Shown: positions 53,263-63,416 of the stretch, piece after piece | How positions within the stretch are numbered: the first letter of the stretch is position 1 | Layout of the letters: every line of letters begins with the position of its first letter | From: Scalesia atractyloides | Lineage: Eukaryota > Streptophyta > Magnoliopsida > Asterales > Asteraceae | Length of the DNA stretch: 64,000 nt | Direction of reading: 5' to 3' | Assembly: GCA_947069175.1 (NCBI GenBank) | Contig: CAMTDV010000018.1 | Location: 40,808,869 to 40,872,868 of the forward strand | Translations under genes and position numbers: made by a program | The notes under the pieces: model-generated | Seen by the model: only the letters and a program-made list of their open reading frames with translations | The model's database searches: none | Told to the model about the DNA's origin: nothing

Positions 53263-54570
53263 TGTGTTAGTGGTAGTAAGGGGTCGAACCACGAAGAGTT
53301 TGTGGTTTGCGATCGGATATGATTGATTTTAATTACGATTGTCACTTTATGAAGCTTGCTATGAAAATAATTGGTTTGTTTGTTTGAGAAAGCATTGGAA
53401 TGAACCAACAAGTTTGGTTTGATTAATTAACTACTAAATTTGAACGATTGCATAAAAACTTAATTAACGATTGTAAACAATGGTGAGAAAACAAGGTTCA
53501 CACCCGGTTCAACAATTGCAAGACCTAGGGTTACTACACGTTTTAATTGGTTTAAACAAATTAGTTCATTAACAGTTTAGAATCACAAAGCTTAGGTGCC
53601 AATTGCTATCGACGTTACAGACAACGGACTACAATGCACTTCGTTACTTTGGACAAGTGAAACCTATCAAGAGACAAGGCATAAATACGCATATGCATTT
53701 CATGAAGTCAAATTTCATAACTCATTCGACAATTTGCAAATACAATACAAGCATAAGACAATTATCAAATGATTAAATGTAATTCGAATTGTCACAAACC
53801 AACTGTTTAACAAATAGTAAACCCTAGAAATCTTACAAAAGTCTACACCGGGTGAAACCTCCGGGAATTAGCCACTCATGGTGAATGGAACACGATCAAT
53901 GATGAATTGAAGCTTGAACTTGGTCATCGTGAAGCTTGATGGTGAAGATGGATGATGGTTAGGGTTTGTGGTAATATATGAAGGTGAGTGGATGAAGAAG
54001 ATGATGATGATCAACGATTAGGGTTTTGATTGGTAAACGATTCGATTGATCCGAATCAATTAGAATGATGGAAGGTGATGATGGTGGATGATTATGGCTC
54101 CAAGAACTCCTTTCAAACTTCAAAAACTCGTAACTCCCAAGAAAGAGACCAAAAACTTGCTATACCCATCCCCTAGTCAACAACCAACAAAAATCCGCGA
54201 CAGAAGAAGGAGAAGCCGTCGGCGACGGCCCTATGTGGCGTCGGCGACGACCCTTGTATCTCTCATTCTCTGCCGACGATAAAACCTGCTGTCTATGGAC
54301 TTTTTGGGCGACGGAGGCCACACAGGGCGTCGCAGACGGCCATAGTGGCGTCGGCGACGGTGCCCCCAAATTCACTTTTCTGTTTTCTTCGTTTCTTGAT
54401 CCCGGCTGACCCGATTCACGTCCCGGTGCTCCATTTAGCTCCCGTTAACTCCTTAAACTCCGTAAGACCTGCAAAATATAATCCCATTAAAAGTAGGCTA
54501 TTCGGGATTAAAAGTCAAGTAAAAACATAAACTTAAACATTAATGAACACTGGTTTTCGACCACGCATCA
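53263..54570 (-). mobile_element. Insertion in element E 5' LTR, possible solo LTR
   Basis: The segment has no counterpart in the 3' LTR. On the minus strand it begins tgatgcgtggtcgaaaacca and ends ctaccactaacaca, LTR-like ends. It contains repeated ccgtcggcgacgg palindromes (54208-54360), like the U3 palindromes of other LTRs here. No clean target duplication was found and about 65 further bases (53198-53262) also lack a match, so the boundaries are tentative. Confidence 0.45.
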
Positions 54571-54743
54571 GGTCCCCAGCTCAGCAGAAACATGGCAGCA
54601 ACATGGCAGCGTCTTATGCAAAGCCTTGGGCTACAAGTTCACAAAATTACCAGCTTTGTACCTGCATTTGACACTTGTTAAGGCCACCCTAGGATCATGC
54701 CACCTCCTTGAACACTTGTGATGATCCTAAAACACTTGAACAA

Positions 54744-54753
54744 CTATAAATAG
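54744..54753 (+). promoter_or_regulatory. TATA box of element E
   Basis: aactataaatagcc, in U3 about 170 bases downstream of the cccagctcagcag word. In the 3' LTR the same place reads ctataactag, a weakened box. Confidence 0.7.
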
Positions 54754-56254
54754 CCAACAAATATTCACTTCCAAATTGCTCATTCCATTCTTCTTCTCTA
54801 ATCTGCTCTAAATTGGAGTTTGCTTCCATTTGGAGGCCTCCTGCTGAGCATTCTTGCCTTCCTAGAACACAAGTATGTGTTCTTTCCTAGTCTTGTTCAT
54901 AATTTTTGCTTATTTTGAGCTAAAAGTCAAACAGTTAACTTTCTGATTGACTTTCGGTTCTGACCATTATTGGACAAGTCAAAGTTCAATTGAACTTTGC
55001 AACGTGATCGTAATCACGAAGATTATAATCCCTTGCGATTGCACCTTCTGATTACCACGTTTACTAGTCGAATGACGAGTCAAAGTTTCGGTCAAATATG
55101 CGCATAATGTGCAGTTACGACGAAACTATTTTCGGGTATCAAAACACCAAATTTTGATACCCAAATCAGTTTTATAACTTAGTTAGACATGTCTAACTCG
55201 TCATTTCTAGTTTAGACATGTTTGGGTCGTAAGTCAAGCGGTCTTGTCCACCGCTTTGACTTTCGAATCCGACCCGTTTGGTCGATCCTAGTATCCGACC
55301 AAACACATATTTGTGACCATAGTTGTATAGGGAATAACCCTCTGAGGTTATACATTATGGTCATGTCGTTTGGTTAGTATTATGATAAGTCGTTCTTATG
55401 TTCTTAAGAATGACCAAAATGCCTTTTTGCGCATAAATCCGTTTTAAACATATTTAACCAAATTTTTGACATATAAATTGATGTTATAACATTTTCAAAC
55501 ATGTTTGGGCATTTAAGATTTATCATAGGATATGTTTAACCATCCGATCACGCGTTTATGCAAATGATACGTTGAAATAGTGTAAACTATCTTAACGGTT
55601 CATAGTGGGTCAAAACCACTTAGGATTCATTCCAAATCAGAATGTTGATTTTGTTAAACCATTTCATATAAGTTCTAACACTCATTTGGTTTACAAGACC
55701 TCATTCTATCCGATTCTCCCGATTATATCTCGTACTTTAACATAGTTACCTGATGTTAGGACACACTTGATTCCTTGATCTTTTGGGCTTTGTTTACACA
55801 TTCCTACAAGGCTTATACGCACTCCCAAGTGAGTACATAGCTCCACTCTTTTGTGTTTTGAAAATATTTTGGGGTGATTCATATGTGCTAAATGGTTATC
55901 AAGTTTTTAAAATACAAAGTTTATGATTTATATAAAACACGACGATTTCAATAATGTGAGCGAACTTGTTGGTGCGTTATCCATAACACGAATGAAATTC
56001 ATTAGCTTTTATCAAGCTGACCAGTAGTATGTTATGGTACCACAGGACTGACAATCCCGTTACTAGGCTATCCACTGGATTTGGTGGGTAGTTTGGGGAA
56101 CGACAGAAAGTGTTTCTGATTAACAAATTATTCATTGATTTGTTAGTCTAGTTAAAGAGACCTTTCAGGGTCTATTAAAGATATCCCTTGGGTGGTATAG
56201 TCAACACAGGTTTGAATGTGTTCATTAAAGAACGACCAAAAGTTTTTCACAATT

Positions 56255-56400
56255 AAAGACACAGACGATTGATTGATGGCACGGACATTTGATTTATGAC
56301 ACGGACAAATGATTTACGACACGGACATTTGATTTATGACACGGACAAATGACTTATGACATGGACAGTTGGTTTATAACACGGATACATGGTTTGAACA
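56255..56400. repeat. Short tandem repeat in element E LTR
   Basis: About seven irregular units of 19-21 bases (acacggacatttgatttatg and variants, alternating attt / aaat), in the U5 part of the LTR. Confidence 0.8.
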
Positions 56401-56960
56401 ATGTCACGCAATGACTTTCACATAAAGATATAAACCATACAATGCTTTCTTTTAAATCGACTTATTACTCGGTTTTACAAAAGAAATGTTTTCGGTCAAG
56501 ATTCATGGCTACAAGGTTTTCTTTTACCTATATCAACTTGTTAAGTTGATTATATATATTGCAAAATCAAACACTTTTGATTTCAAGCTTCATACTAGTC
56601 GACTCTCGAAGTCAGACGAGGTTTTGCAATAAGAATACAAAGCCATGAATTTGACACACAAAACCTATGTTACTCACATGCATTTTTATACTGACATACA
56701 TATTTTCACATATGTTTCAGGTTTACTTATGTGATGATTGCCGCCGCATGCTACACACAGGATGGACTCGGGCCTTAATGACTTTAAACTTTGAAAGAAA
56801 ATTTATTTGTATTTCATTTCCGTTATTCCAAGACAATGTAATTTGATAATTCAATAAAACAAAACTTTAAGTACCATGTGTTGTGAAACAATTTGTAACG
56901 TGACTCCCCAAGTGTTTCTGTCGCGTATTGTTGTTTTACTACGCGATTTGGGGTGTTACA

Positions 56961-57574
56961 GATTGGTATCAGAGCCATGGTTATAGGGAATTAGGTTATT
57001 AGTATTACTTTGACCTAGACTATAACCTTCCTAGGACCCTAACGCGAGTTTTCTTGCGTTTAGATTCTTAAACAAAACCATCACCTATCCTTAGGTGATT
57101 ACCAAAATCAAAACATAATTCATTCTCTAGAGTCAAATTTTTTCAAAAACTTCATAAGAAATCATCTGTCCCTAGATCATTTGTTTTGGGCTTATTGCCT
57201 TCCAAGTTTTCAAAATCTCGTCAAAGTTTGGACTATAATAATGTGAACATGTGCAATCCGGAAGGGTGGATGCATGTACCCTCAGTTTTCTGTCTAAGGC
57301 TAGAGTGTTCATATAAATCCGCATCACCGGACCAGTCACTCTTACCTGGGAACTCTTAGGTGAGTGTCCACTTATAGGCTAAAGCATGTCTTTGCGATAC
57401 ATTATAATGACCCATTTACTTTGGTTAGTCATTGTGTGCCGTTTGTTTTGTTTTGTTTTAAGTAAACGAACAAATGACCACCATCCTTATGATTCGTCGA
57501 TATTTTAACATCTCATTTTGATTATCCAACATTCATCTCACTCACTTTCTCTTATATTTTTCCTCTCTTTTAGA
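56961..57574 (+). other. Element E primer binding site and leader
   Basis: TGGTATCAGAGC at 56964-56975. Two motifs, ggaagggtgga (about 57261) and taggctaaagcatg (57376-57389), match the leader motifs of B in order and spacing (about 300 and 110 bases apart). ctctcttttag just before the gag ATG resembles a splice acceptor. Confidence 0.75.
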
Positions 57575-58707
57575 ATGCCACCCCGACGAAACGCAAATCC
57601 GGACGCCACTATGATAGCTCAACAGATGGCTGCTGTACTACCAAATCTCATAACTCAGATAAACCAAGCCAACAATAACAACAATATTGCAGCTGCTCCA
57701 TGCAATTATAAACAGTTTAACTCAGATAAACCACTCAAGTTTAGTGGTACTGAAGGAGTGACTGGGCTCCTACAGTGGTTTGAGAGTCTTGAGAGTACAT
57801 TCGAAATGTCTAATGTCTGTCTGAATGAGCGCAAAGTCGAGTTCGCTTCAAGTGTGTTCCAAAAGAGGGCACTCACGTGGTGGAACGGAGTAATGAGAGA
57901 TCGGGGTGCAGATGTTTCCATGGGTCAGACGTGGGAAGAGCTTCGAGAAAGAGCACTTGAAAATGAATTCCACAATCTTAAACAATATAGTGGTGAACAT
58001 CGAGCCTACACTGATCGTTATGAGGAACTAAGTCTGCTATGTCTTACCATGGTTACGCCTTTGGTAAGGCAATCGAAAAGTACATTGATTGCCTCCCTAA
58101 CCCTGTTCAGGACATAGTCACTGGTAGCAATCCCACTACGGTTAGATAGGCCATTGAACTAGCGGCTACCCTGACTGACTCTCAGGTCAAGAAGGGTAAA
58201 CTTTTCCGCAAAGGCGACAAGAAACCATCGGACAAGACTACCCAAGAAAAACCAAAGGAAAACAATACTGAATCCTCTAAGAAGTCAAAGAAGCATAAGG
58301 CTTCACAAAACTTCGTTGTAGTTGCTCTGAACAATCAAGTTGATCTAGACCAACCATCACAACCTCCTGCGAGGAAACCTTATGCTGGTACAACACCGTT
58401 GTGCAACAGGTGCATTGCTCATCACCAAGCTCACCTACAGTGTCGTCAATGCACTTCATGTGGGCGACTTAGTCATTTAGCGAATGCTTGTCGATCTACT
58501 CCATACCAAGCTATTCCTAACCCCGTTCAAGCTCAAGCAAACCCTGCTCGAGATCCTTTTCCATCGGGTTCTTGCTACAACTGTGGCGAGATGGGTATTT
58601 TTAGAAACAACTGCCCGAAGCTTGTTAATGCAAATCCAGCCCATGGATGAGCGTTTAACATAAATGCTAACGGGGCTCGTACTAATGACAATACAGCTGT
58701 GAACATT
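57575..58707 (+). pseudogene. Element E gag
   Basis: Start MPPRRNANPDATMIAQQMAA at 57575; an earlier in-frame ATG at 57518 precedes leader-like sequence. Capsid words: FSGTEGVTGLLQWFESLEST, RALTWWNGVM and QTWEELRERALENEFHNL. A frame slip near 58045 and a stop near 58147 follow. The zinc region has CTSCGRLSHLANAC and CYNCGEMGIFRNNC; the second knuckle has lost its histidine (I instead of H). The LTWEELR segment is shortened compared with B: the ...IMTRRFCPRSEIKK stretch is missing. No protease or RT follows. The likely role was RNA packaging for a relative's machinery. Confidence 0.86.
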
Positions 58708-59105
58708 TAAACTTTTACATTTCCACTTTGTTTATCCAAGAATCTTGAAACATTTCGGTTGGTTCATAAATAATCTTATTATTTCAATTTTATTTACGAA
58801 ACCAATGTGATTACGTGTATGTTTGGAATACCCCTACAATGCCAACACCAAGGATATGGTTCCTTGCCAATTAAACTACTCTTGTAACTTCCATTTTGTG
58901 ATCGCTCGCGATCTCCAAAAAAAATCCTAAGTACTCATTTCTTCTAAGAAACAAAGTACAAGGTACAAGTTACAACTCTTAAAAGATACTCGAAGTACCA
59001 CTTTTAATCCTTGCTTGGATACCATAGGGTACTTTTCATAAGTCCTAAATTGGTCTTATGCAATATGTGTATATGCATATAACAACTTTCGCGTTTTCAT
59101 GACAT
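58708..59105. other. Element E noncoding, no feature
   Basis: Non-repetitive A/T-rich sequence right after gag homology stops. No protease, RT or other coding sign on either strand. Confidence 0.5.
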
Positions 59106-59109
59106 TATA

Positions 59110-59430
59110 CATAGCATATGGTTTCAAAGACATTTTACATGGTATATTGACTTAGTATACCTACACATGGTTTCAAAGACAGTTTACATGGTATATTGAC
59201 TTAGTATACCTACACATGGTTTTCAAAGACACTTTGCTTCATATGTTGACTTAGAATACAAAGTACATGGTTTTTCAAAGAAATTTTACTTCGCATGTTG
59301 ACTTAGCATTCCAAGTACACGGCAAGACATTTTGCTTCGTATGTTGACTTAGCATACCATGTACATGGTTTTCAAAGACATTTTTGCTTCGTATGTTGAC
59401 TTAGCATACCTAGTTCATGGTTTCCAAAAC
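59110..59430. repeat. Tandem repeat of about 49-53 bases in element E
   Basis: About six units of the type acatggttt(t)caaagaca-tttt-...-ttgacttag-.... The core is flanked by inverted words: GGTATA...TATACC in early units, GTATG...CATAC in later ones, so one pair changes from A-T to G-C on both sides. Other units have a mismatch. Confidence 0.85.
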
Positions 59431-59602
59431 ATTTTCGCCACACAATTCCCAAATCCTTATAGGATCTTCTTATATTCATATTTAGATCTGTGTAGATGTT
59501 TAAAGTACTAAACTGAAGTCCTTGATTGGATTCTTTTTGTACTTTAATGCGTTTGTACAAGTTGATGACCAAGTTGTTGATTATGTGTTTATGTGATTAG
59601 TA

Positions 59603-59717
59603 GTGATTTAGATAACGAAACGAGTGTAATACCATAAGAACATGGTGGATACGCCGTTGGTACTTTCTATATATAAGTGTTCTTATTATATTACCCTTGT
59701 AGCGTTATCCAAATCAC
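59603..59717. repeat. Foldback 1 in element E (115 bp)
   Basis: Arms of about 40 bases (gtgatttagataacg ... cataagaaca against tgttcttattat ... cgttatccaaatcac) pair over most of their length. The central part reads ggtggatacgccgttggtac. Confidence 0.8.
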
Positions 59718-59885
59718 ATTAGGATTTTGTGCTCAACCGATTCAAAATGCTCACTATCCAAATCCTTGTAGAATCTTCAATATTTTAATATGTTAGATTC
59801 TTAGAAGGATATCCAAAGTACTATCTTAAATCCTTAATGGGCTTTTCTATACAAATAGTTAGACCCTTGGATTCCAAAGTACTAT

Positions 59886-60385
59886 TCTAGTTAAAGAGAT
59901 CATGTGTTGATCTAGTTAAAGAGACCCTTTGGTGGTCTAGTTAAAGAGATTGTTCGTAAATCTAGTTAAAAAGATCATGCGTTGATCTAGTTAAAGAGAT
60001 CATGTGTTGATCTAGTTAAAGAGACCCTTTGGTGGTCTAGTTAAAGAGATTGTTCGTCAATCTAGTTAAAGAGATCATGCATTGATCTAGTTAAAGAGAT
60101 CATGTGTTGATCTAGTTAAAGAGACCCTTTGGTGGTCTAGTTAAAGAGATCATGTGTTGATCTAGTTAAAGAGACCCTTTGGTGGTCTAGTTAAAGAGAT
60201 TGTTCGTCAATCTAGTTAAAGAGATCATGTGTTGATCTAGTTAAAGAGACCATTTGGTGGTCTAGTTAAAGAGATTGTTCGTCAATCTAGTTAAAGAGAT
60301 CATGTGATGATCTAGTTAAAGAGACTCTTTGGTGGTCTATTTAAAGAGATCATTCGTTGATCTAGTTGAAGAGACCCTTTTGTGG
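59886..60385. repeat. Hairpin satellite, 20 x 25 bp, in element E
   Basis: Twenty head-to-tail monomers of exactly 25 bases, each tctagttaaagag plus a variable 12. There are three variable types: atcatgtgttga (nine copies), accctttggtgg (seven) and attgttcgtcaa (four). With the next unit's tct each forms a hairpin: AGATCA/TGATCT, AGACC/GGTCT (AGACCA/TGGTCT in the copy at about 60247) and AGATTG/CAATCT. The order is mostly i-ii-iii in repeated groups. Confidence 0.93.
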
Positions 60386-60548
60386 TCTAGACAAGTCATC
60401 ACATGTTTATTCGTTTGATTTTTCCCCTACACATAACAAAATGAACTGTGCGGACTGCGAAATGAATTGTGTAATTATGGATGCATGCATAATTATAAAA
60501 GTCAGTGCATAGAAACCACAACAAGTTTTGTCATGTGTAAGAACCGAT

Positions 60549-60666
60549 AGTGTTAAAAATAACGAAATGGGAACAATGTAATAAGGGCATGGTGGATATG
60601 TCGCTGGTACTTCCTATATATAATTGTTCCTTATTACATTGCAAGCATGGCGTTATTTAAGTTACT
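60549..60666. repeat. Foldback 2 in element E (about 118 bp)
   Basis: Arms include AATAACG/CGTTATT and caatgtaataagg/ccttattacattg. The central part ggtggatatgtcgctggtac differs from foldback 1 by three transitions, while the stems differ more. Confidence 0.8.
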
Positions 60667-61064
60667 AGAAGTTCTGGACTTTGACCAATGTTGTTTTATC
60701 TTACACTCTCTGACTCCAACTTCGAGCACACACAAGTTTCTTATAATAGTCTTCATAGGAAACATTCCTCCAAACGTTGTTTGAAACCCTAAAGTTCACA
60801 CCCTCTTCGAGTTATTCTGCTGCAAGAATGCCACTTTGACATTATGGCTCTCTTTAGAGGCTCGGTATAATCAAAGATGTCATACATCTACCTAATGGAA
60901 TAATGTTTAGATCTTCGAACCCGAACTCATTCCTATAGACAAGAGACGAGTACAATTAACAAGTTCGCTAGGAATCCAAACATGGCCCAGAGTTTTACTC
61001 CAGGAACGAAGTATCATTTGGAAGCGATACACTCACATCTGTTTTTGCAAGTTTCCTCTAAATT
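60667..61064. other. Element E noncoding, no feature
   Basis: Unique sequence between foldback 2 and the pre-polypurine palindrome. Some minor c/t-rich text; no coding sign recognised. Confidence 0.45.
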
Positions 61065-61100
61065 AAATTTCGGGATGAAATTTCCTAAAGTAAGGGAAAC
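61065..61100 (+). promoter_or_regulatory. Element E polypurine tract and adjacent palindrome
   Basis: AAATTTCG-GGA-TGAAATTT at 61065-61083, then cctaaagtaagggaaac abutting the 3' LTR. It is the same arrangement as in A, B and D, kept although pol is absent. Confidence 0.83.
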
Positions 61101-62014
61101 TGTGACATTTTTGCCTTTACAACCATCATACAATTACAAACAATTCCAAATCCAATGAAATCTTGTGTTTCATTCCCGGTAATTGTATAATTACATGTGA
61201 CATTCACACATTTAAGTCCATGTACAATTTCGACACCTCAAAGCTTGTCAGGAAGTTATACAAAAACTGTTACGCAAACGTAATCAGTTTAACATCACAC
61301 ACACTCTGGAACAATGACATAAGCTAAACATATTCTAAATACCCTTTACATAACTTAGAAATAAGTTTTGAAGGATTCGGTATGGCAAAAACATGCTTAT
61401 TCAACTTCAGGGACTATTTCCGACAAACTGCGAAAGTCTACCAATTCTCTTATTTTTGAATACGGACCTTGTGTAGACATCCAAAAATTTTGTAATCAAT
61501 AAAATCTTGTATTTTATTGATGAGAATGCAAAATATCGTTTGTTGCCAATTTCAGTCATTTTCGTGTTTGTTAAAGCGTTCGTCGTAATTAAGCGAAAAA
61601 CGCAACCGTAAAACCGAACGAACTACATCCACCACATTTTTGAGCATAATTCTAGTCACATATACTTTAACATCCTCATACAGCTTAAAAATTAGGTTAA
61701 CGGGTGTTAGAAGTGGCAAACGCGACGAAACAAGTCCATGGGCTAAATCTGCCAATTTTTGAAACTTCTGCCCCTGCTAGGGCCTTCCAGACCATAAGAC
61801 CATAGTCCATACAGTCCGTATGGGAACCCAGCTCAGCAGAAACATGGCAGCAACATGGCAGCTACTTATGCAAAGCCTTGGGCTCCAAGTTCACGAAATT
61901 AGCAGCTTTGTACTTGCATTCGACACTTGTTAAGCCCACCCTAGGATCATACCACCTCCTTGGACACTTGTGATGATCCTAGAACACCTGAAGAACTATA
62001 ACTAGCCACAAAAT
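61101..62014 (+). mobile_element. Element E 3' LTR, truncated (914 bp)
   Basis: It matches 52471-53197 and then 54571-54757 of the 5' LTR. It stops at the position of the TATA region, where tgtgataccc begins. Confidence 0.85.
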
Positions 62015-63198
62015 TGTGATACCCATGACGAAACCAGGTAACCTTAATAGGTCCTAAACTTTAAGTCATGCTTACAACAATAATTGTACGTCAACTTTGC
62101 AAACTTGCGTGACTTGTGTGCTATGCTAAACGATATTTGTTATGTCTCGGAGGAATCCGAGATCACGTCATGGTTAACATGACACTATTAAGGACCAACG
62201 ATGTGAGGTTGGTGTCCTTAGACGTTAACAACAGGTTAAACGGAGATTTGACGTTTAACAGTGCATTGAACATTCGATCATGATTATTAGGCCATCGGTA
62301 GGGCCCTTTATGATTTTGAGTTCACGAAACATCTTAGTTAGGTGCCTTAGACCATGACATAAGACTCGAAGACAATTGAAACTCGGGCACGCAAAACAAA
62401 GCAGCTCCCCGGTTGGGGAAACGCCTTTGTTTTGAATATAGCAAAAGGCAACCAAACAAGCAAGGAACAGTCAATCAAGCTTAAAAACACTTAAGCCACC
62501 TCAATACGAGGCTTTTATGGTTAAAATGTAACTGGGTTCTGATTTCGAGACGGTTATGCATGATTTTTAAAATCGAGTCTTTTAACACTAAAAATGCGAA
62601 AAACGGAGTCCGTTTTGCAAATCGGGGACGCGTGTGGGACCCGAAAACGAACCTAAACGCAACACCGAAGATAAAAATCATCTTTTAACACGTTTTACGA
62701 AGCACGGCATTGCATAGGAGGGTAGGGGCACCCTACCCCTAAACCGCCACCCCCTTTTTATATTAGTTTTATTTTTTTCTTTTATTTCTTTCCATTTTCA
62801 CACCAAAAATCTGCCATAAACCTCTCAAGAACAGCCGATCATCTTCCTAATACATTTAAATCAAAGGTATAATCCTTATTTTCTAAGGTTTTGATTGTGA
62901 TTTCATGAGGAAACTTGATTTAGACCATGAAAACCCTTTTTAATCCATGTTTTTGGAGGGTTTAAACAAGTTTATTGGCTGAACAAGAACACCATGTGAA
63001 GTCCCTGGTGTTATATGGTAGCCAAGATCACAAAACGTTGGGTTCTGATACCCTAATCAACACTGAATCGACGAAAATCGCATAACAATCCGATTGACCG
63101 AAAAACAATGAAACAAGGCTTGATTGATCTAATTTCTAGCATATTTGGATTGTACTTGATGTGTAGGTACTGAATATAACACCCACACACTTCTGGAC
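62015..63198 (+). mobile_element. LTR-like segment F
   Basis: It begins tgtgatacccatgacg exactly where the 3' LTR of E breaks off, as an inserted LTR would. It has no coding sign. A TATA-like ttttatattag lies near 62755. A partner LTR or target duplication (aaaat expected) was not found in the window, so type and orientation are open. Confidence 0.4.
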
Positions 63199-63371
63199 TG
63201 TAACAACCCGTACTTCAGAGGTTAGCGTCCTTATACTTATCTCACTTAAATAAATGTATGAACCAGTGTGACAAATTATTTATGGCCATCTAATGTATTT
63301 TTTTATATATGAAACGAACGTTTGAAGCCAAACCCTAATCGTGCTGAACCGACCCGAACCGTTGATCCATA

Positions 63372-63416
<45 letters not shown>

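Larger units (their letters stand above)
52471..56960 (+). mobile_element. Element E 5' LTR (about 4.5 kb)
   Basis: TG...CA ends (tgtgacattt, gggtgttaca), primer site three bases on. Compared with the 3' LTR it has an extra 1.3-1.4 kb at about 53200-54570. The TATA box ctataaatag (54744-54753) marks the end of U3. It holds a palindrome (53181-53197), a tandem repeat (56255-56400) and a single hairpin monomer related to the 59886 satellite (56148-56180). Confidence 0.85.
52471..62014 (+). mobile_element. Element E: gag-only Ty3/gypsy-like element, 3' LTR truncated
   Basis: Plus orientation. The 5' LTR starts tgtgacattt at 52471 and the 3' LTR the same at 61101. The primer site follows 56960; gag starts at 57575; a palindrome and polypurine tract precede 61101. 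Gag is closest to A, B and D, and its sequence ends (AFNINANGARTNDNTAVN) exactly where their protease begins. Instead of pol there are 2.4 kb of repeats. The 3' LTR breaks off at 62014, where another LTR-like sequence starts. Gag-only LTR elements are known in plants (TR-GAG type, from memory). Confidence 0.85.

Noticed and set aside
54088..54530. Arg-rich frame RDRRRRSRRRRP and reverse frames near 54160-54375
   Set aside because: The Arg run comes from the gcggcg/cgtcggcgacgg palindromes in an LTR-like insert; no conserved protein is evident.
59886..60385. Regular short repeats looking like a CRISPR array
   Set aside because: Plant nuclear context, monomers directly abut without unique spacers, and the variable part comes in only three recurrent types.
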